Positions 1 through 12,592 are shown, numbered from the stretch's first letter. The stretch is DNA of 64,000 nt from Hippopus hippopus (GCA_946811185.2 OX328110.1:11946516-12010515), one strand, 5' to 3'. The notes: generated by a model not told the origin, from the sequence alone. Made by a program: numbers and translations.

Positions 1-330
1 TGGCAAAAACAGGAACTAATGCATCTACATGATGCATTATACATGTACCAAGCACATCATCTCATGATTATGGATACACAAAATCTGGGTCTGGAGGTAG
101 AATGGTCCTTTGCCAAGTCTGACAATCGACTGATTCTGGAGGCAGAATGGTCCTTTGCGAAGTGTAACAATAGACTGGATCTGGAGGTAGAATGGTCCTT
201 TGCCAAGTAAAACATTGATCGATAGCAAAAAGTTTCGATTCATGTCATCCTGCGCTGACCGCGCAGGCTGACGAGGGTCGATACTTTTTGCAGATGAATC
301 AAGTCCCTTTTTGACAGAACACGGCTCAAA
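1..330. repeat. Family B MITE-like repeat with a 45-bp triplication
   Basis: Contains the family B hairpin (CAGCCTGCGCGG and complement, near 250-280) and the end CCCTTTTTGACAGAACACGGCTC. Between about 75 and 209 a 45-bp unit (TCTGGAGGTAGAATGGTCC and following) is repeated three times. The left end may lie outside the window. Confidence 0.75.
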
Positions 331-491
331 TTCTTTTTCACATATGATACAAAGAAGCGCAAAGAGCAGATCAAAGATCATCCTGCACGTTCTGTGCAAT
401 CTGATCTTGATGTACACCTTCCGCAAAGGCGTAATGGATCGCGTTAAACAGTCCCAGAATAACAGTAATAGAAAACAGTAGCAAACAATAC

Positions 492-3400
492 CTGTTAGTT
501 GGAAAAATATAGCTATCGATACTCCATGGCACATTGCTGTAAATCCGAGGGAACTTTTAAACCTGTCTAGACCTTGTTGCTCTATCAGAATCACATTATA
601 CAGGCATATATAGGTGCCGCTGAAAGCTCCTTGATCAAAAGAAAAAAGATACATTTACATAGACATAGGAGTGTTCTAATTAAATCCCTGCAGTTGGTTT
701 GAGTAGATCTTTAGTGTCACCCTTAAAATGTCCGCAAAAGCGTGTGCAGTTGTGTATATCAACATGAAAATAAGTTTAATTTTCCAATACAGATACTGAA
801 AAGGTATAAAATATGTTCTTAAGGGAGATCATTAGATTTGTTCTTCGGAAAAAAAGTCTTTGTAAACTCCAAACAACTCTTTAAGCAGCCATGTTCGTCC
901 AGAAAAATCATCACATGATCGCTTTTATCGCAAAGATTTTATGGTTGTACAGAAAAAAGAAAAGGCAGTTTTCACGTAAATCTACGAAAAAAAGTCTAAA
1001 TTTATATGGAACAGAAACTACCAATTTAATAAAGCAAATGGTTTAGGTAATCTGTAATTGTTTTACTTTCTACTTGTAGAATTAGAATGTATTTTAGAAT
1101 CGTTGGAAAAACGGACCTAGACTGGAACATAGCATTTTAAAGTTTTCGCCACAATAGCTATAATTATGTCAATCAACTTACCCTGAATGACAGCAAAGAC
1201 AACCAATGACCAGAATTCTTGACAAAACCTCACCACGTGACAAACTAGGCCGATAATTCCAAGGGCAATGGCAACAATTGTCGTCGGTTTTAACCATTTT
1301 CTGTCTGCTATGAATCCACTTAGTATTCTGCTGACAAGGTCGACCGAGCTGATGACGATGAAAATGACGCTGACGTCACCGCTCGTGGCACCCACTTCCT
1401 TTGCATACGGTATCAAATACACACTCATCATGACACAACCGGATATAGAAACCGCGGCCATACATAAGTAATGTACATAAACCGGGTTAAAGACAGACAC
1501 GTCAAAAACAGTTTTGAAGAAATTTATGACCTTTCTGGTACAACTCGTTGATTCTTTTTTTGCCAGTTCTTTCTCACCTTCTTTGGTCGTAGAGCCAAAC
1601 TCTTCACTTAATCCAATTTCTGTTAATTTTCCAATACTCATAGTTTCACTTATGACGTCACCACTTGCGTATAAAGCTATTTTTGACCGACTAATTGAGT
1701 CCAATACGTTTCCAATGACACTAGTCTGACTTAATTCAGAGACAGTCCTTTTTCGACTTGATGACGTGTTTGATCTCAAACGACCCAACATTGGTGACGG
1801 AAATGCGCCCTCTTTTGCACGGTCCGGGTCGTATGACATTGTCCTGTTGAATAAAAACGGTTTGATCACACTTGGCGAGTGATTGCCGATGTGAATGTTT
1901 GTCGGAGGACGGTCATGCTCAGAAAATGTTCGCAGTAACTGTCCTCTTTCATTTACTTCCTCGTCTTTTTGAACATATGTATTATTTAAAAAGTTTTTCG
2001 TATATTTCTCGTCGTGTAATGTGATATGTTTATTTTTTTCGTCTTGCGCTTGACTAGTCTGAATTAAAGATTTTCTGTCATGTTCATGTTTAGAAACGAT
2101 TTCTGACGTATTTTGCGTGTTTTCCATTTTTAGCAATGTCATTTCTTTCCACTTTTGCTTCTTTTTATAAAAACTAACAGGTCGAATAAGCGACCCACTT
2201 ATCATAGAATTAAACAATATGGCGGAAACTATCATCATGGTACCTGTGTAACCATAATGGTCGAACAATGCCGTATAGAACGGTCCGAAAACAAGGGAAC
2301 CAATAGATGAGCCGCTTACATGTATGCTGTTAGCCAATCCTCGGTGTCTTTTGAAGTATGTTCCGATTGTGGCCACAATAGGCAAAAATAGCATTGTATT
2401 TGATATTCCTGAAAATAAAAGATATTTTATTCATCCCACTTATTGAAGGGACAAAGCATTGTCTACATCTATATTGAGTCTTATTAGAGTTATTTCTACG
2501 ACAGGGCACAATGAAAAGCTACTTTCATATCATACCAAATTCAACAAGTCGCGTATACAGTGTACGTATGTCAATTAATTGCCTACGATTAAATATCGTA
2601 TATCCTCTTTCCTATTATCTAACATGTATTTTCTAGCCATCTTTTATGATATATGTTTTCGTTATCCGGTTGGACTGCGTGGTAGAGCTGAAGATACATT
2701 TTAAGTTTCAAAAACCTGAAGCCCTTCGACCCCATGATTTTACGACACTGATTGCGATGGCCTTTGAAACTAGTTGTAACAAGAAATGTCTTTAAAAAAA
2801 GGATAGAAGGCGTAAACTTGCTTGCAAAAAGGCCCGTCGGGGCCAGCAAAATAAACATGTCAACATTATTGGCCAATCACAAATTTCTTTTTATTCAGCC
2901 GAAAGAAATCAATACTAAGAAGTAGGTCAAAAGCCAAGCATTCCCCTACGTAGAAAAAGGGAGATAATGCTGGTGCTTTTCTAACAATTCATTTAACTTT
3001 TTTAAGGACAAATGCAAGCATCTGTGTCATATTTTATTAATTGTCTGCAAGCGCTCTTAACCCTTAGGCTCGAGGTCCTTTAAGAAGACAGTGTAGATCA
3101 AGATCAGACTGCACAGAATGTGCAGTCTGATCTTGGATCTACACTGTCCGATAGAAAGATACCCCCCCCCCCCAAAAAAAAATACCTATGAAATAGCAAA
3201 GTTTGGGTTTATTAATATTGGCTTAAAAGCTTCATTTCACCTATTTAGTAGGTTAAAAAGTGAATTTTGACGAGTTTATCTGTCGTCTAGTAGAAAGATA
3301 AATTGAACATTGTCTTTTCGTAGGTCAAATTTAAAGTTTTTACCTGCCAGGACACCTATGATTAAGCTCATCACTCGAATGTCCGTGGCAAAAGCACTAA

Positions 3401-6125
3401 TCAGGTAGGACAAAAATGTACCGAATCCTCCAATATAGACCGATACTCTGGGTGACATGTATTTTAATCCTACATTTGTTACCAATACACCTGCAATATT
3501 AGAAAAAGAGAGTGAGCTATGCTCCAGTAAAAGGGAGTTTAATGCATTATACCAAGCAAGTCATCAAAGTATTATGGATCCATAAAAATCCATCTTGTCT
3601 AACAAACGATTGAATCATTAGGTAGAACGTTCCTTGGACATGCATAAAATTTATCAACAACAAAAAAGTTTCGACTCATGTCAGCCTGCGCGGACTGCGC
3701 AGGCTGACATGGGTCGATACTTTTTTCAGATGCATTAAGTTCCCTTTTCACAGAGCATGGTTCAATTTAATTGGCAAACATGACAATCTCACGGCAAAAG
3801 GTTTTGCTAAAAATGTTTCTTACCTATTCACCACACCATAAAAATTAAGCTTTGTCCAAACAACACATACATGTAAAATGGGAATATGTAAAATAAGATA
3901 ATATGGCCTGCAACATGCAAAAAGGAGCATTCGGACATATGCGTAAAGTGTCGTCTCGGATCAGCCTGCGCAGTCCGCGCAGACTGATCCGAAATGACAC
4001 TTTCCGTTTTTATGTATTTTTCTGTTTTGCGCAAGTCGACTGTAGGACAAAATCTAATGTAGACGTAACGTGCCGTCTCGGATTAGCCTGCGCGGACTGC
4101 GCCGGTTAATCCGAGACGACACTTTACGCAAATGTCCGAATGTCCCTTTTCGCGTGTTGCAGGCCATATAATTCGTTTTTGAACTTGCTACCTCTCTTCA
4201 AATAACTTAACATTTTACCAGACGACATTATGGTGCCCGGCCTGGTAGCGTGTGAGAAAAGTAGTCAGTGGCTTGGACAAAAAATGTGTGAGAAAACCAG
4301 AAAACACATGCGTAGGTGCACTGACCACCGTGATATGACCTAAGTTGTTGAAATGGCGTTAAGCTCCAATACAAATACAAAAAAACAAACAAACAAAGTA
4401 CCTGATATGCTGACGACTATATTATGTATGGTTTGCATGACGTTTGTCTCAGAGGCGCTAGATCCGAACCTCTTTTGGTACTCGACGAAAAATACGCCAT
4501 AAGATTTCAGCATTCCTCCATACAGAAACACTTCAAATGTTGCACCTTAAAGAATGGTGATAAGTAATTTTATAGACAGGAAAAACTGGAGCTGTCACTG
4601 AATGTGACTTAATACCCCCGCTAGCGCTTTGACAGAAACAGGCAATTTAACAAAAAATTTTCTAAGTTCAAGGGGAGATTACCCTTGAATCATAGGGATT
4701 AGATGATTGAAAACTGCGTCTTGCACAACTTCAGTATACGTTCAATGTATCAACAAACTTTCAATACAATAGCAGCAAAACTGTAGGAGGAGTTTGCGAC
4801 ACAAAATTACTAGTATTTTGTACACAGACGGACACAAGGACGGACGGACAGACAGGCTGATTCCAGTATACCCCCGAAAACATTCGTTTTGCGGGGGTAT
4901 AAAAATCTGTGTACAGAGACTTCCAAAGGAAGGTAAGAAAGTACGAGTCATGACCTGTAAAAAGGGGGATTAATGCATCTGCAAAAAGTGTCGACTGAGG
5001 TCAGCCTGCGCAGTTCGCGCAGGCTGACCTGAGTCAATACTTTTTGCATTACCATGGACCATTCTACCTCATAATTCAGTTGGTTGTCGGTCAAAATGGG
5101 TTTTACGGATTCATAATTATGTGATGACTTGCTTGGCATAATGCATCACGGAAATGTATTAAACCCGCTTTTGTAAGAGCGCTGCTCTCATAAAAAAAAG
5201 TGCTGCACAAGCATCTAAGCAGTTTCTGATTGCTCAAACCAGCAGTCAAAACTGTAACAACACTTTGGTTCGAAATGGGTCCAGTAACCGATACAATTGG
5301 GATTTCTTTGATCCCGTTTTACCTCTTTACAGGACGATATTTTTAGACATGTCCAAATTGATAGGATTTGTAGATGACGACAGAAAAGTTGCTCAAAAAA
5401 CGAGAAAAAAAAATGCTCGTTACTAGCATTGTCATATATACTACTCACACTTTGATAGGGATCATTTTGATATTTCGAAAACAATTTACAATTCCGTTTC
5501 GCATTAGAAAAACATGCGTATCCACAGCAGTCGGTTTAATCAGAGTCATAATGAATTATTCAAGTATATAATAATAAAATATAGCACACCTAAAATATAT
5601 GTACTAGATCTTTATATCAAAACAGATTTTCTGAAATTAAAAGGGATTGCGGAGAACAGGTAACCCTTAGCAAATTTTGAGTAGTATATATTCCCACAAC
5701 GTATTCTATGTACAGTCCCTTTTCCCGGGGTCGTTAAAACATGGGGTTGTTCGGCTATGGGTTAAGTCAATCAGAACTAATGACATTGGATGTTTTTGAA
5801 ATTATTTGCTGCCAGTGTTAAGCTTAGATAAAATCCTCACCCTGGCGAAGATTGCTTTACCTGCTAAAATTACCCAAGCCCAGCCTCGATCTACTGGGAG
5901 GATATTTATATCATCATCATCACTATCATCATTATTATGATCTTCATCATCGTCAACCTCATGTAATTTATTGTTTTCACAAACTTCCTGTTTTTCGTCA
6001 ACTTCATCTCCCATTTTAACTGCTGTATAGCCGTCCTTTGAAGTTGAGTTTTTATGTGTTGTTTCGTCAGATGTCATTTCATTTCCCATTCCGATTGGTG
6101 GGTCACCTGTCATGTCTTCTGTCAT
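492..6125 (-). CDS. Monocarboxylate-transporter-like protein (SLC16/MCT family), 5 exons, 3' end off the window
   Basis: Coding exons (minus): 6125-5861, 4545-4402, 3490-3344, 2408-1182, 629-492. Every junction is GT..AG and phase 1, giving 640 residues without a stop; the last exon(s) lie left of base 1. Homology: the family signature before TM1 reads PVDRGWAW; the TM4-5 region has YFKRHRGLANSIHVSGSSIG; TM8 keeps the Asp/Arg pair spaced by four (about D542, R546) that is essential in MCT1; exon 5 (GAFSGTYICLYNVILIEQQG) matches the family's TM10. Known role of the family: plasma-membrane 12-TM carriers, some proton-coupled for lactate/pyruvate; the substrate here cannot be told. Odd points: a long acidic N-terminal tail (run of Asp around residue 60-75), R in place of the usual G in the signature, and a TM6-7 loop of about 230 residues. 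The ATG at 6125 follows a 30-nt 5' UTR piece that begins at a good acceptor (6155), so an upstream non-coding exon is likely. Confidence 0.9.
3055..3262. repeat. Family E element
   Basis: Begins TTAACCCTTAGGCTCG; core hairpin GATCAGACTGCAC..GTGCAGTCTGATC at 3101-3134; ends near a TTAGTAGGTTAAAA. Lies between exons 3 and 4 of the SLC16-like gene. Confidence 0.8.
3518..3765. repeat. Family B element
   Basis: Ends GAGCTATGCTCCAGTAAAAG and CACAGAGCATGGTTC; hairpin GTCAGCCTGCGCGG..CTGCGCAGGCTGAC near 3683-3710. In an intron of the SLC16-like gene. Confidence 0.75.
3900..4170. repeat. Family A element
   Basis: Terminal inverted repeats of about 50 bp start ATATGGCCTGCAACATGC and end GTTGCAGGCCATAT. 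Each arm continues into a GC-rich hairpin (GATCAGCCTGCGCAGTCCGC and relatives). No coding capacity. Intronic in the SLC16-like gene. Confidence 0.85.
4585..4905. repeat. Family C element
   Basis: Starts with GAGCTGTCACTGAATGTGAC and ends TTCGTTTTGCGGGGGTAT, with a GGACGGACAGACAGG run. The same module occurs at 18545, 48504 (inverted) and 63119 (inverted). Confidence 0.75.
4953..5190. repeat. Family B element
   Basis: Hairpin GTCAGCCTGCGCAG..CGCGCAGGCTGACC at about 4999-5028, followed by the usual family B right half. Confidence 0.75.
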
Positions 6126-6471
6126 GGCTGACCTTTAAATTTGATTACTATCAACCTGAAAGAGAGAATTCACGCCGTTACCAAATTGATTTTGCGTTTG
6201 AATCTTAAAATTCAAATAAATGACCGCAAACCGTTGTTACCTGTTGCACACAGATTTTTCCGTCTTTCAAATGAATACTGTTGAAAGAATTGTTGCAAAG
6301 TCAGACATTGCACGTAATAGCGGTAAGAAATTTCAAAGAAAGATAACGCAAAATCGAACATCTGTCATGATATGTTTTGAAACTTGTTAAAGCGCTTACT
6401 GGGATTGTATTGACCGGAACAAAATTCTGCAAGTTGTGCATGCACCCGAGGCATTCTAATGTGAGATTTTT

Positions 6472-6582
6472 CTCATCGGATAGTGTAGATCCAAGATCAG
6501 ACTGCACTTTCTGTACAGTCTGATCCTGTCCTACACTGGCTGCAAAAACGCCTTGAGTCGCGCTAAGCAGCCTTAGGGTTAA
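6472..6582. repeat. Family E fragment
   Basis: CGGATAGTGTAGATCCAAG with hairpin GATCAGACTGCAC, ending GCCTTAGGGTTAA. It lies just upstream of the first coding exon of the SLC16-like gene. Confidence 0.75.
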
Positions 6583-7429
6583 TTTTCACTCCTCCAATTC
6601 ATTGCTGATTACGCCCCACAAATCCCCTTTTCGGGACTTTCAGGCCTTTGATTTTTTTTTTTATTAGTCATCACAAAATAAATGTCGTAAAATTTATTTG
6701 GCATTTCAATATGGCTGAATGACTGAAAGCGTTATTGAAGAAGCCTTGAGCATAAACTAAGATCAGGTTGCATACATGTATGTGCAGGCTGTGTTTTCAT
6801 TTTGTTTCCACAGTGTAGTTCCATGGTCGCTGAATAAAAGTAACGCCACTAACCTTGTAAAGAAAAATACTCTTTTTCAATTCAGCAGTTTTTCCCTCCA
6901 AGATTTTTAACCCTTTACCACACAATCATGAATATAAACGAATCTAAGGCAGAAGCCCTCCTGAAAACATTGTGGGAAAATGATCGTAACCAGCATTTTC
7001 ACCTTTTCCCACAATGTTTTTAAATGCTCCTCACTGCAGCGTCGTTAAAACACATGATTATTTGGTAAAAAGTTTATAGCATAAACTGAATAACATACCG
7101 TCGTTTTGAATCTAGAGGTCGGAATAGACTGATAACAAAATAGATGGTGAATTAATCCACTGTTGCACAAAAACCGAGTTGTGAATGCCAGAGTCGCAAT
7201 GGAGTTGACATACAGGTTTATCTCATGACCCAATTTAAAGTTTGTTAAATTATATGTGAGGTCTTCTGTCTGTTTGTCTGTTTGTCTGTCTGAATGTCTC
7301 TTCCTCTCCTTATCTGTAAGTCTCTGTCTGTCTTCTCTCTCTTTCCCCTTCCCTCTCCTCTTCTTCTTCTTCTTCTTCTTCTTCTTCTTTTGATTCTTCT
7401 TCTCCTAGGAGAAAAAGGATAAAATGCTG

Positions 7430-7430
7430 G

Positions 7431-7487
<57 letters not shown>
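7430..7487. repeat. (ACAG)n microsatellite
   Basis: Perfect tetranucleotide run, next to a TTC/TCT-rich tract at 7340-7390. Confidence 0.97.
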
Positions 7488-8368
7488 CTTTATTATTCAT
7501 GATCAGATAAGATTCAAAAGAACTCTGATCAAGGAACGAAATAAATAAATAAATAAATAAATATATAAATCTTACTTAAACATAAAGATATGTGCAGTGC
7601 AACACTGTCTACATTTATGAGCTATACTTCATTTGAAGGTCCTTATTTATACGTGACAGTGTAACTCGTTACCAGACCACAAAATTTTAGACTGGTCCAA
7701 ATTTAAGACATTTGCAGAATACAAACTCAATTCAATATTTGTCCAAATAGAAGACATTTGAAGACAAAAAACCAAAATATAGCTCAAATGAAAGGATTTG
7801 TCTTGGAAGGGTATATAGCAGTGTGGTAAATGAAGAAAATGCTGGTAGCCAGCATTTTCTCTTTTTTTCCCACGATGTTTTCAAACCTTTAATAGACGAA
7901 TACAGTCAGTTGTAGTCACATTTAGCCCATTTTGAATATACTTCAAGTATTAAGAAAAGACTGGTTTTTATCGGAATAGGCCTACTTTATCTAACAATAT
8001 ACCGTGTTTTAACGAGCTCTAGGACACCCATTGCAAACAATGTGGGGAAAGGAGAAAATGCTGGTAACCAGCATTTTCTCCTTTTCCCACATTGTGTTAC
8101 TCCCTTTCAAAGACATATCCAATAATTTGCACCATATCTAACAATAATTATCTCGTCTGCAAGCGCCTTCATTTTGGGCATGCTTGAAAATTTGTCGCAT
8201 AGCTGAGACTTAAAGGGACGACAAGAAAATGTTAAGTGTTTTATTTTCTAGGAAAGATGATTTGAAATGAGGTACACTACGTACATGTTATTCGATTTGC
8301 ATTAAAATTAAACTTTCAAAAACTAGCATGTTCTATTTCAGGAACAGAAAGGAAAACGATGTCACGTG

Positions 8369-8370
<2 letters not shown>

Positions 8371-8452
<82 letters not shown>
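8371..8452. repeat. (GA)n microsatellite
   Basis: An uninterrupted run of about 41 GA units. The apparent 60-residue frame across it is an Arg-Glu artefact. Confidence 0.98.
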
Positions 8453-8454
<2 letters not shown>

Positions 8455-8896
8455 TCTATACTTAGCGAGTTAACACTGTACCGAACGAACAAATCGTGTT
8501 TTAAAACTAACCCAGATAAAATAATTTTGAAAACATTGTAGGAAAGGCGAAGTTGCTAGTTATAATCCAGTCTTCTACCCTTTCGAAGAGCCATCTCAGT
8601 AAATAGTGTCTGCAAATTTGAACAGACACAAAACTATGTCATATGTTAATATTAATTCCTACCAGACGAAAAAGAAAAAACCAGAAATGGCCAATTTGAA
8701 AGCATCTGCAGATAACAAATTAAAAACATGTACAACTATAATAATGTTATTTGTCTTTGAATGAGCAGAAATCAATGGAGGAAAAAGGAACAAATGCTTG
8801 TTACCCGATCATTTTTTACTTCTCCCACGATGTTTTCAAAAGCCTTTTTCCTCAGGGTCGTTAAAACTCGGTATTGTGTGAAAAATGACTGATTAA

Positions 8897-9214
8897 TTGA
8901 TTTTATGGTGTTCAACGCCGTTTTCATCATTATTTCAGTTATATCGCGGCGGCCAGTGCATCTATTCATGCTTTCCTAGAGTCTCTTTTACCAGTACTCC
9001 GCATAATATTCTTTCCAAGCCACTTTCCAAGCCACTGGCTGCATGCTTTCCCACATTACCACCGTCGAAACAATGGTCAGGGGTGAGAGAGGAATGAATT
9101 CTGTCGCAATGACTATCATCAATCCTCGGAAAGAAATTGGCCGAGCCAAGGATCGAACCCACACCCCCTGTTCTCAAGTCCTGCCCTCTACCGACTGAGC
9201 TACCAGGACTCGGC
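8897..9214 (-). mobile_element. tRNA-derived SINE (family F), full length
   Basis: On minus it starts with a tRNA-like head (GCCGAGTCCTGGTAGCTCAG, A box; GGGTTCGATCC, B box), then a conserved body (GGAAAGCAGCCAGTGGCTTG-type) and ends in the AATCAATCAATT-like tail. The best single example of a pol III promoter head on this family, with 25884-26193. Confidence 0.85.
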
Positions 9215-9454
9215 TTGTGTGAAAAAGGGTTAATCAAAAATTGTTTTGCACAACATTTCATCATGTTCAGTTTTGACAATCTAGTTTCTATTTATCTACT
9301 GCGTTTTACATCATCTCTCTGTAAAACTTACATTTTCTTGTGTAATCTTGCGTCAGATACTGACTGACATTTTTATTTTTTTTTTAATTTTCTGTAGATA
9401 CATTTTGGAAGAGGTAGACAGGGTTCAACTTTTCTTTTTACTACAAAAAAAAAG

Positions 9455-10015
9455 TATTTAACCATTTACCAAACGACAAAATAATGGAATCGTCCAAATG
9501 GGAAGCATTCGCAAACTACAGATTAAAGTGTTTCTAATAATGGGTTTTTCTCGGAAACGGAAGAAAACATTGTGGTAAAAGAAGAAAATGCTGGTTACCA
9601 GCATTTTCTTCTTTTTCCACAATATTTTCAAAAGGTTTCTTTCTCAGGGTCGTTAGAAATCGGGATTGTTTGAAAAAGTGTTAACTCTTTATAAATATAT
9701 AAAGTCGACCTCTTTCGACGGGTGAAAATGCCGGTAAAAATTCTAAAAAAAATTATGGACTCGGCGTAAAAACAAGCGGAAGACATTCCGGTAGATCCAA
9801 GATGAGGCTGCACGTTCTGTGCAGTCTGATTTTGATCTATGCTGAGTGCAAATAGAGCTGAAAAGGTTACTGTGGGCTTTGTTAGTGGAGATGACCAGAC
9901 TTTCGCAAATTTGGTATGATAAATAAATATCACAACAAATGAGGTTTTGTGGAACACAGATCAGACTACATGTTCAGTGTAGGCTGATCTTGTTCTACAT
10001 TGCACGTTTAAAGAT
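9455..10015. repeat. Family D element followed by two family E fragments
   Basis: D core at 9572-9625 with trailing TTTCAAAAGGTTTCTTTCTC; E-like hairpin fragments at 9785-9850 and 9957-10010. No gene seen. Confidence 0.7.
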
Positions 10016-10029
10016 ACATCTGTATTTGT

Positions 10030-10360
10030 TTTCAGACAGTTTTCAACCAATTGTAACCCATTTCTTCCTTATCTTATGAAACTATAATCATTCTTGTATC
10101 TTCAGGCCAAATGTTGCCCCTGATGGCTGCAAGATTGCACAGTTACGACGGATACAAAAATACATTTCATGATTTGGAGGCCTTCATAGCAATCGTTTCC
10201 GGTTTAAAATGAGAACAAATACCACGAGTTTTTTCTATCCCTTACACCATGTATATAAGTAATTTATCTATATTTACACAGCTGAGTCATTCTACACACT
10301 TTCAAGTTTTAACAGAGTTTTTTCTCTCTAGCTGTAAGGATGTACCTTATATGCTGTTCA
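10030..10360. repeat. Family I dispersed repeat
   Basis: Similar over about 300 bp to 21090-21420 (shared blocks ATATTGCCCCTGATG, TTTACACAGCTGA, CAAGTTTTAACAG, CTGGCTGTAA). Function unknown. An inverted, weaker relative may lie near 37590-37750. Confidence 0.65.
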
Positions 10361-10439
10361 AAGTGCAGCAAGAGTTAGTTACGGGGATTACACTGCTGTA
10401 TTCTGGGATATAACTTTCGTCGCCTTAATGTTGCTGATT

Positions 10440-10615
10440 ATTGTTTCTATGTTTGTTATGTGGGAAAGCAGCCAGTGGCTTTGAAAGAATATTATGCGAC
10501 ATACTGGTGAAATGAAATTATAGGAAAAAATAGATAGGTGCACTGGTCACCGCGATAATAACTGAGGTATAGTTCAAAACGGCGCTAAGTTTCAGACCAT
10601 ACAACCAATCAACCT
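10440..10615 (+). mobile_element. SINE family F, 5'-truncated
   Basis: Body GGGAAAGCAGCCAGTGGCTT..GTGCACTGGTCACCGCGATA and tail near ACCATACAACCAATCAA. The tRNA head is missing. Confidence 0.7.
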
Positions 10616-10644
10616 TCGACAGCTGACCGCGACTAAATCTGTTT

Positions 10645-11110
10645 TTTGCAGGCAATGCAGATCAAGATCAGATTGCACAGATCATAAATTCTGATAATTG
10701 ATCTACATTGCCCGATGTTAGTTACGATTGTCGGCGGAAATAACATTGAAATCGACATAGGTCGGATTTAATCATAAGACGGAAATTTTCTTCTTAGTTA
10801 TCTAAGAGATCAGAGATAAATCACTTTACAACGACTTTCAGCTTTTACCTTCTAACCTACAATACCGTGCTTAAACGTCTCAGAAAACATTGTTGGAAAA
10901 GGACAGAATGTTGGTAACCGGTATTTTCTCCTTTTTATAACTTTTTTCCCTTTTTAATCTTTTTAAAGATAAATCATTCAGTATGAGATGCATTTATTTT
11001 GTTATATGTAAAATTTAATACAGTCAATTTGGACTATTTTAGCATTTAAGTCTTCGAGTCAAGATTTAAATTGGCAAAGATGTAGGAGCAAAAGGGACAT
11101 TCCCCTACCC
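10645..11110. repeat. Family E fragment and degenerate family D element
   Basis: E hairpin near 10660-10715; D core at about 10890-10935 (GGACAGAATGTTGGTAACCGG). Nothing coding seen. Confidence 0.6.
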
Positions 11111-11236
11111 CTATAGCTTTTTGGTGATGGTGGGTCAAAAGCTACACCCCCACCCCCCACCCACCCCCCCCCCCCCACACACACACCCACAACACATGCC
11201 CTTCCTACACATTTGGCCTTTTAATCACGTTCTACT

Positions 11237-11505
11237 ACATATGGCTTCCAACATGCGAAAAGGGGCTTTAGGACATTTGCGTAACGTGTCGTCTCGGATC
11301 AGCCTGCGCAGTCCGCGCAGGCTAATCCGAGACGGCGCTCTACGACTACATTAGATTTTGTCCTACTGTAGACTTGCGTGAAACAGAAAATCACACACGA
11401 TCGGAAAGTGTCGTCTCGACCTGCGCGCACTGCGCAGGCTGATCCGGGACGACATTTTACGCAAATGTCCGAATACCCCTTTTCGCATGTTGCAGGCCAT
11501 ATAGC
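11237..11505. repeat. Family A element
   Basis: Terminal repeats ATATGGCTTCCAACATGCG and GCATGTTGCAGGCCATAT; two GC hairpins inside. Preceded by a C/CA-rich tract at 11142-11195. Confidence 0.85.
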
Positions 11506-11635
11506 ACATCCATTTTTCGTGAGTGAAAATCAGCCTTAAACCTTATCTGCTAAATAATTGAAATGAAACTTTCTAGTCAACAGTAAAAACCCAAATTCTG
11601 CTATATCAAAGGTACTTTTTTGGGGAAAGATGTCT

Positions 11636-11747
11636 ACCTATCGGACAGTGTAGATCCAAGATCAGACTGCACGTTCTGTGCAGTCTGATCTTGATCTACA
11701 CTGTCCGCAAAAAGTCATTTAGTCGCCCTTCGCAGCCAAAGGGCTAA
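11636..11747. repeat. Family E element (half)
   Basis: CTATCGGACAGTGTAGATCC, hairpin GATCAGACTGCAC..GTGCAGTCTGATC, ends GCCAAAGGGCTAA. Confidence 0.75.
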
Positions 11748-11789
11748 TATGTGCCCTCACCCCTGCCCATATGCGAAATCTTCTTATGC

Positions 11790-12065
11790 CGACAAAGCCC
11801 ATTAGGTAACATACAGTGTTTGTAAACCAGGGGTCCCTGGCTTGATCCAAAATTTGACCAAGCTCTTTTTTCCAAGACTGATGATAGTCATTGCGACTGG
11901 ATTTATACTTTTCTCACAGCTAGTGTTTAAACGATGGTTATAAATATGGGAAAGCAGCAAGTGGTTTGGTGATTTTTTTTTTTTCAAATTCTAGGAAAGC
12001 ATGAAAGGGGCCCTTGCCGCCGTGATATAACTGAAATACTGTTTAAAACAGCATTAAACGCCACA
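11790..12065 (+). mobile_element. SINE family F, diverged
   Basis: Body GACTGATGATAGTCATTGCG, GGGAAAGCAGCAAGTGGTTTG, CCGCCGTGATATAACTGAAA and tail. The tRNA head is poorly preserved. Confidence 0.6.
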
Positions 12066-12078
12066 CTAACACACAAGA

Positions 12079-12251
12079 CAAACGTAATTTACCTGTATGC
12101 GTGTTCCATTTACTCCACATATTTCTAACACAAATCGAATCAAACATGTGAACAGAAAGTATGGGGTTAAACTGTTTGTATCTGCATGGGAGTTATCGGG
12201 GTCACTTACTGATAATGTCTCCTTGTAACCTTCGTTAGCCCCCGTTATCAT
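12079..12251 (-). other. Possible isolated exon, unassigned
   Basis: A minus open frame from ATG 12251 ends at CGCATACAG followed by GTAAATTACG, a plausible donor. The protein (LFTCLIRFVLEICGVNGTRI at its end) is hydrophobic and not recognised. No partner exon found, so this may be chance. Confidence 0.2.
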
Positions 12252-12336
12252 ATACGAGCCCTAACATTTTAACTCTTTGCAACCCCAGACAATATTAAGA
12301 CTTGTCCAAAAATGAAAAAAAAAAGTCATGCCATGC

Positions 12337-12592
12337 GAAAAAACGGCTTAATGCATCTGCAAAAAGTTATCAACTCAGGTCAGCCTGCGCAGTCTGCGCA
12401 GGCTGACCTGAGTTGAAACTTTTTGCTATTGGTCAATTATCTGCATGTCCAGGGACCATTTTACCTTCAAATTCAGTCGTTTATTAGACAAAATAGACTA
12501 CGGGTCCATAACTATGTGACGACTTGCTTTGTATAATGCATCACAAAGATTCATTGATGCCCATTTCCCAGAGCATAGTTCAATCAATTATT
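12337..12592. repeat. Family B element
   Basis: Hairpin AGGTCAGCCTGCGCAG..CTGCGCAGGCTGACCT at 12378-12410; right end CCCATTTCCCAGAGCATAGTTC. Confidence 0.75.

Larger units (their letters stand above)
6908..8885. repeat. Region with four family D hairpins and microsatellites
   Basis: Family D cores at about 6970-7015, 7840-7870, 8040-8095 and 8770-8830 (AAAATGCTGGTAACCAGCATTTT type). Between them are TTC repeats (7361-7390), a 13-unit ACAG-type run (7430-7487), an AAAT run (7540-7565) and an 82-bp GA run (8371-8452). No gene is supported. Confidence 0.8.

Noticed and set aside
37..654. A single 205-codon minus gene
   Set aside because: Only its first part (629-492) is real, an SLC16 exon; the rest is the intron and a family B repeat that happens to stay open.
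8359..8541. 60-codon frame rich in Arg-Glu
   Set aside because: It is a GA microsatellite.
9137..9214. tRNA gene on minus
   Set aside because: A and B boxes are present but the anticodon arm does not fold and the SINE body follows directly. It is a SINE head.
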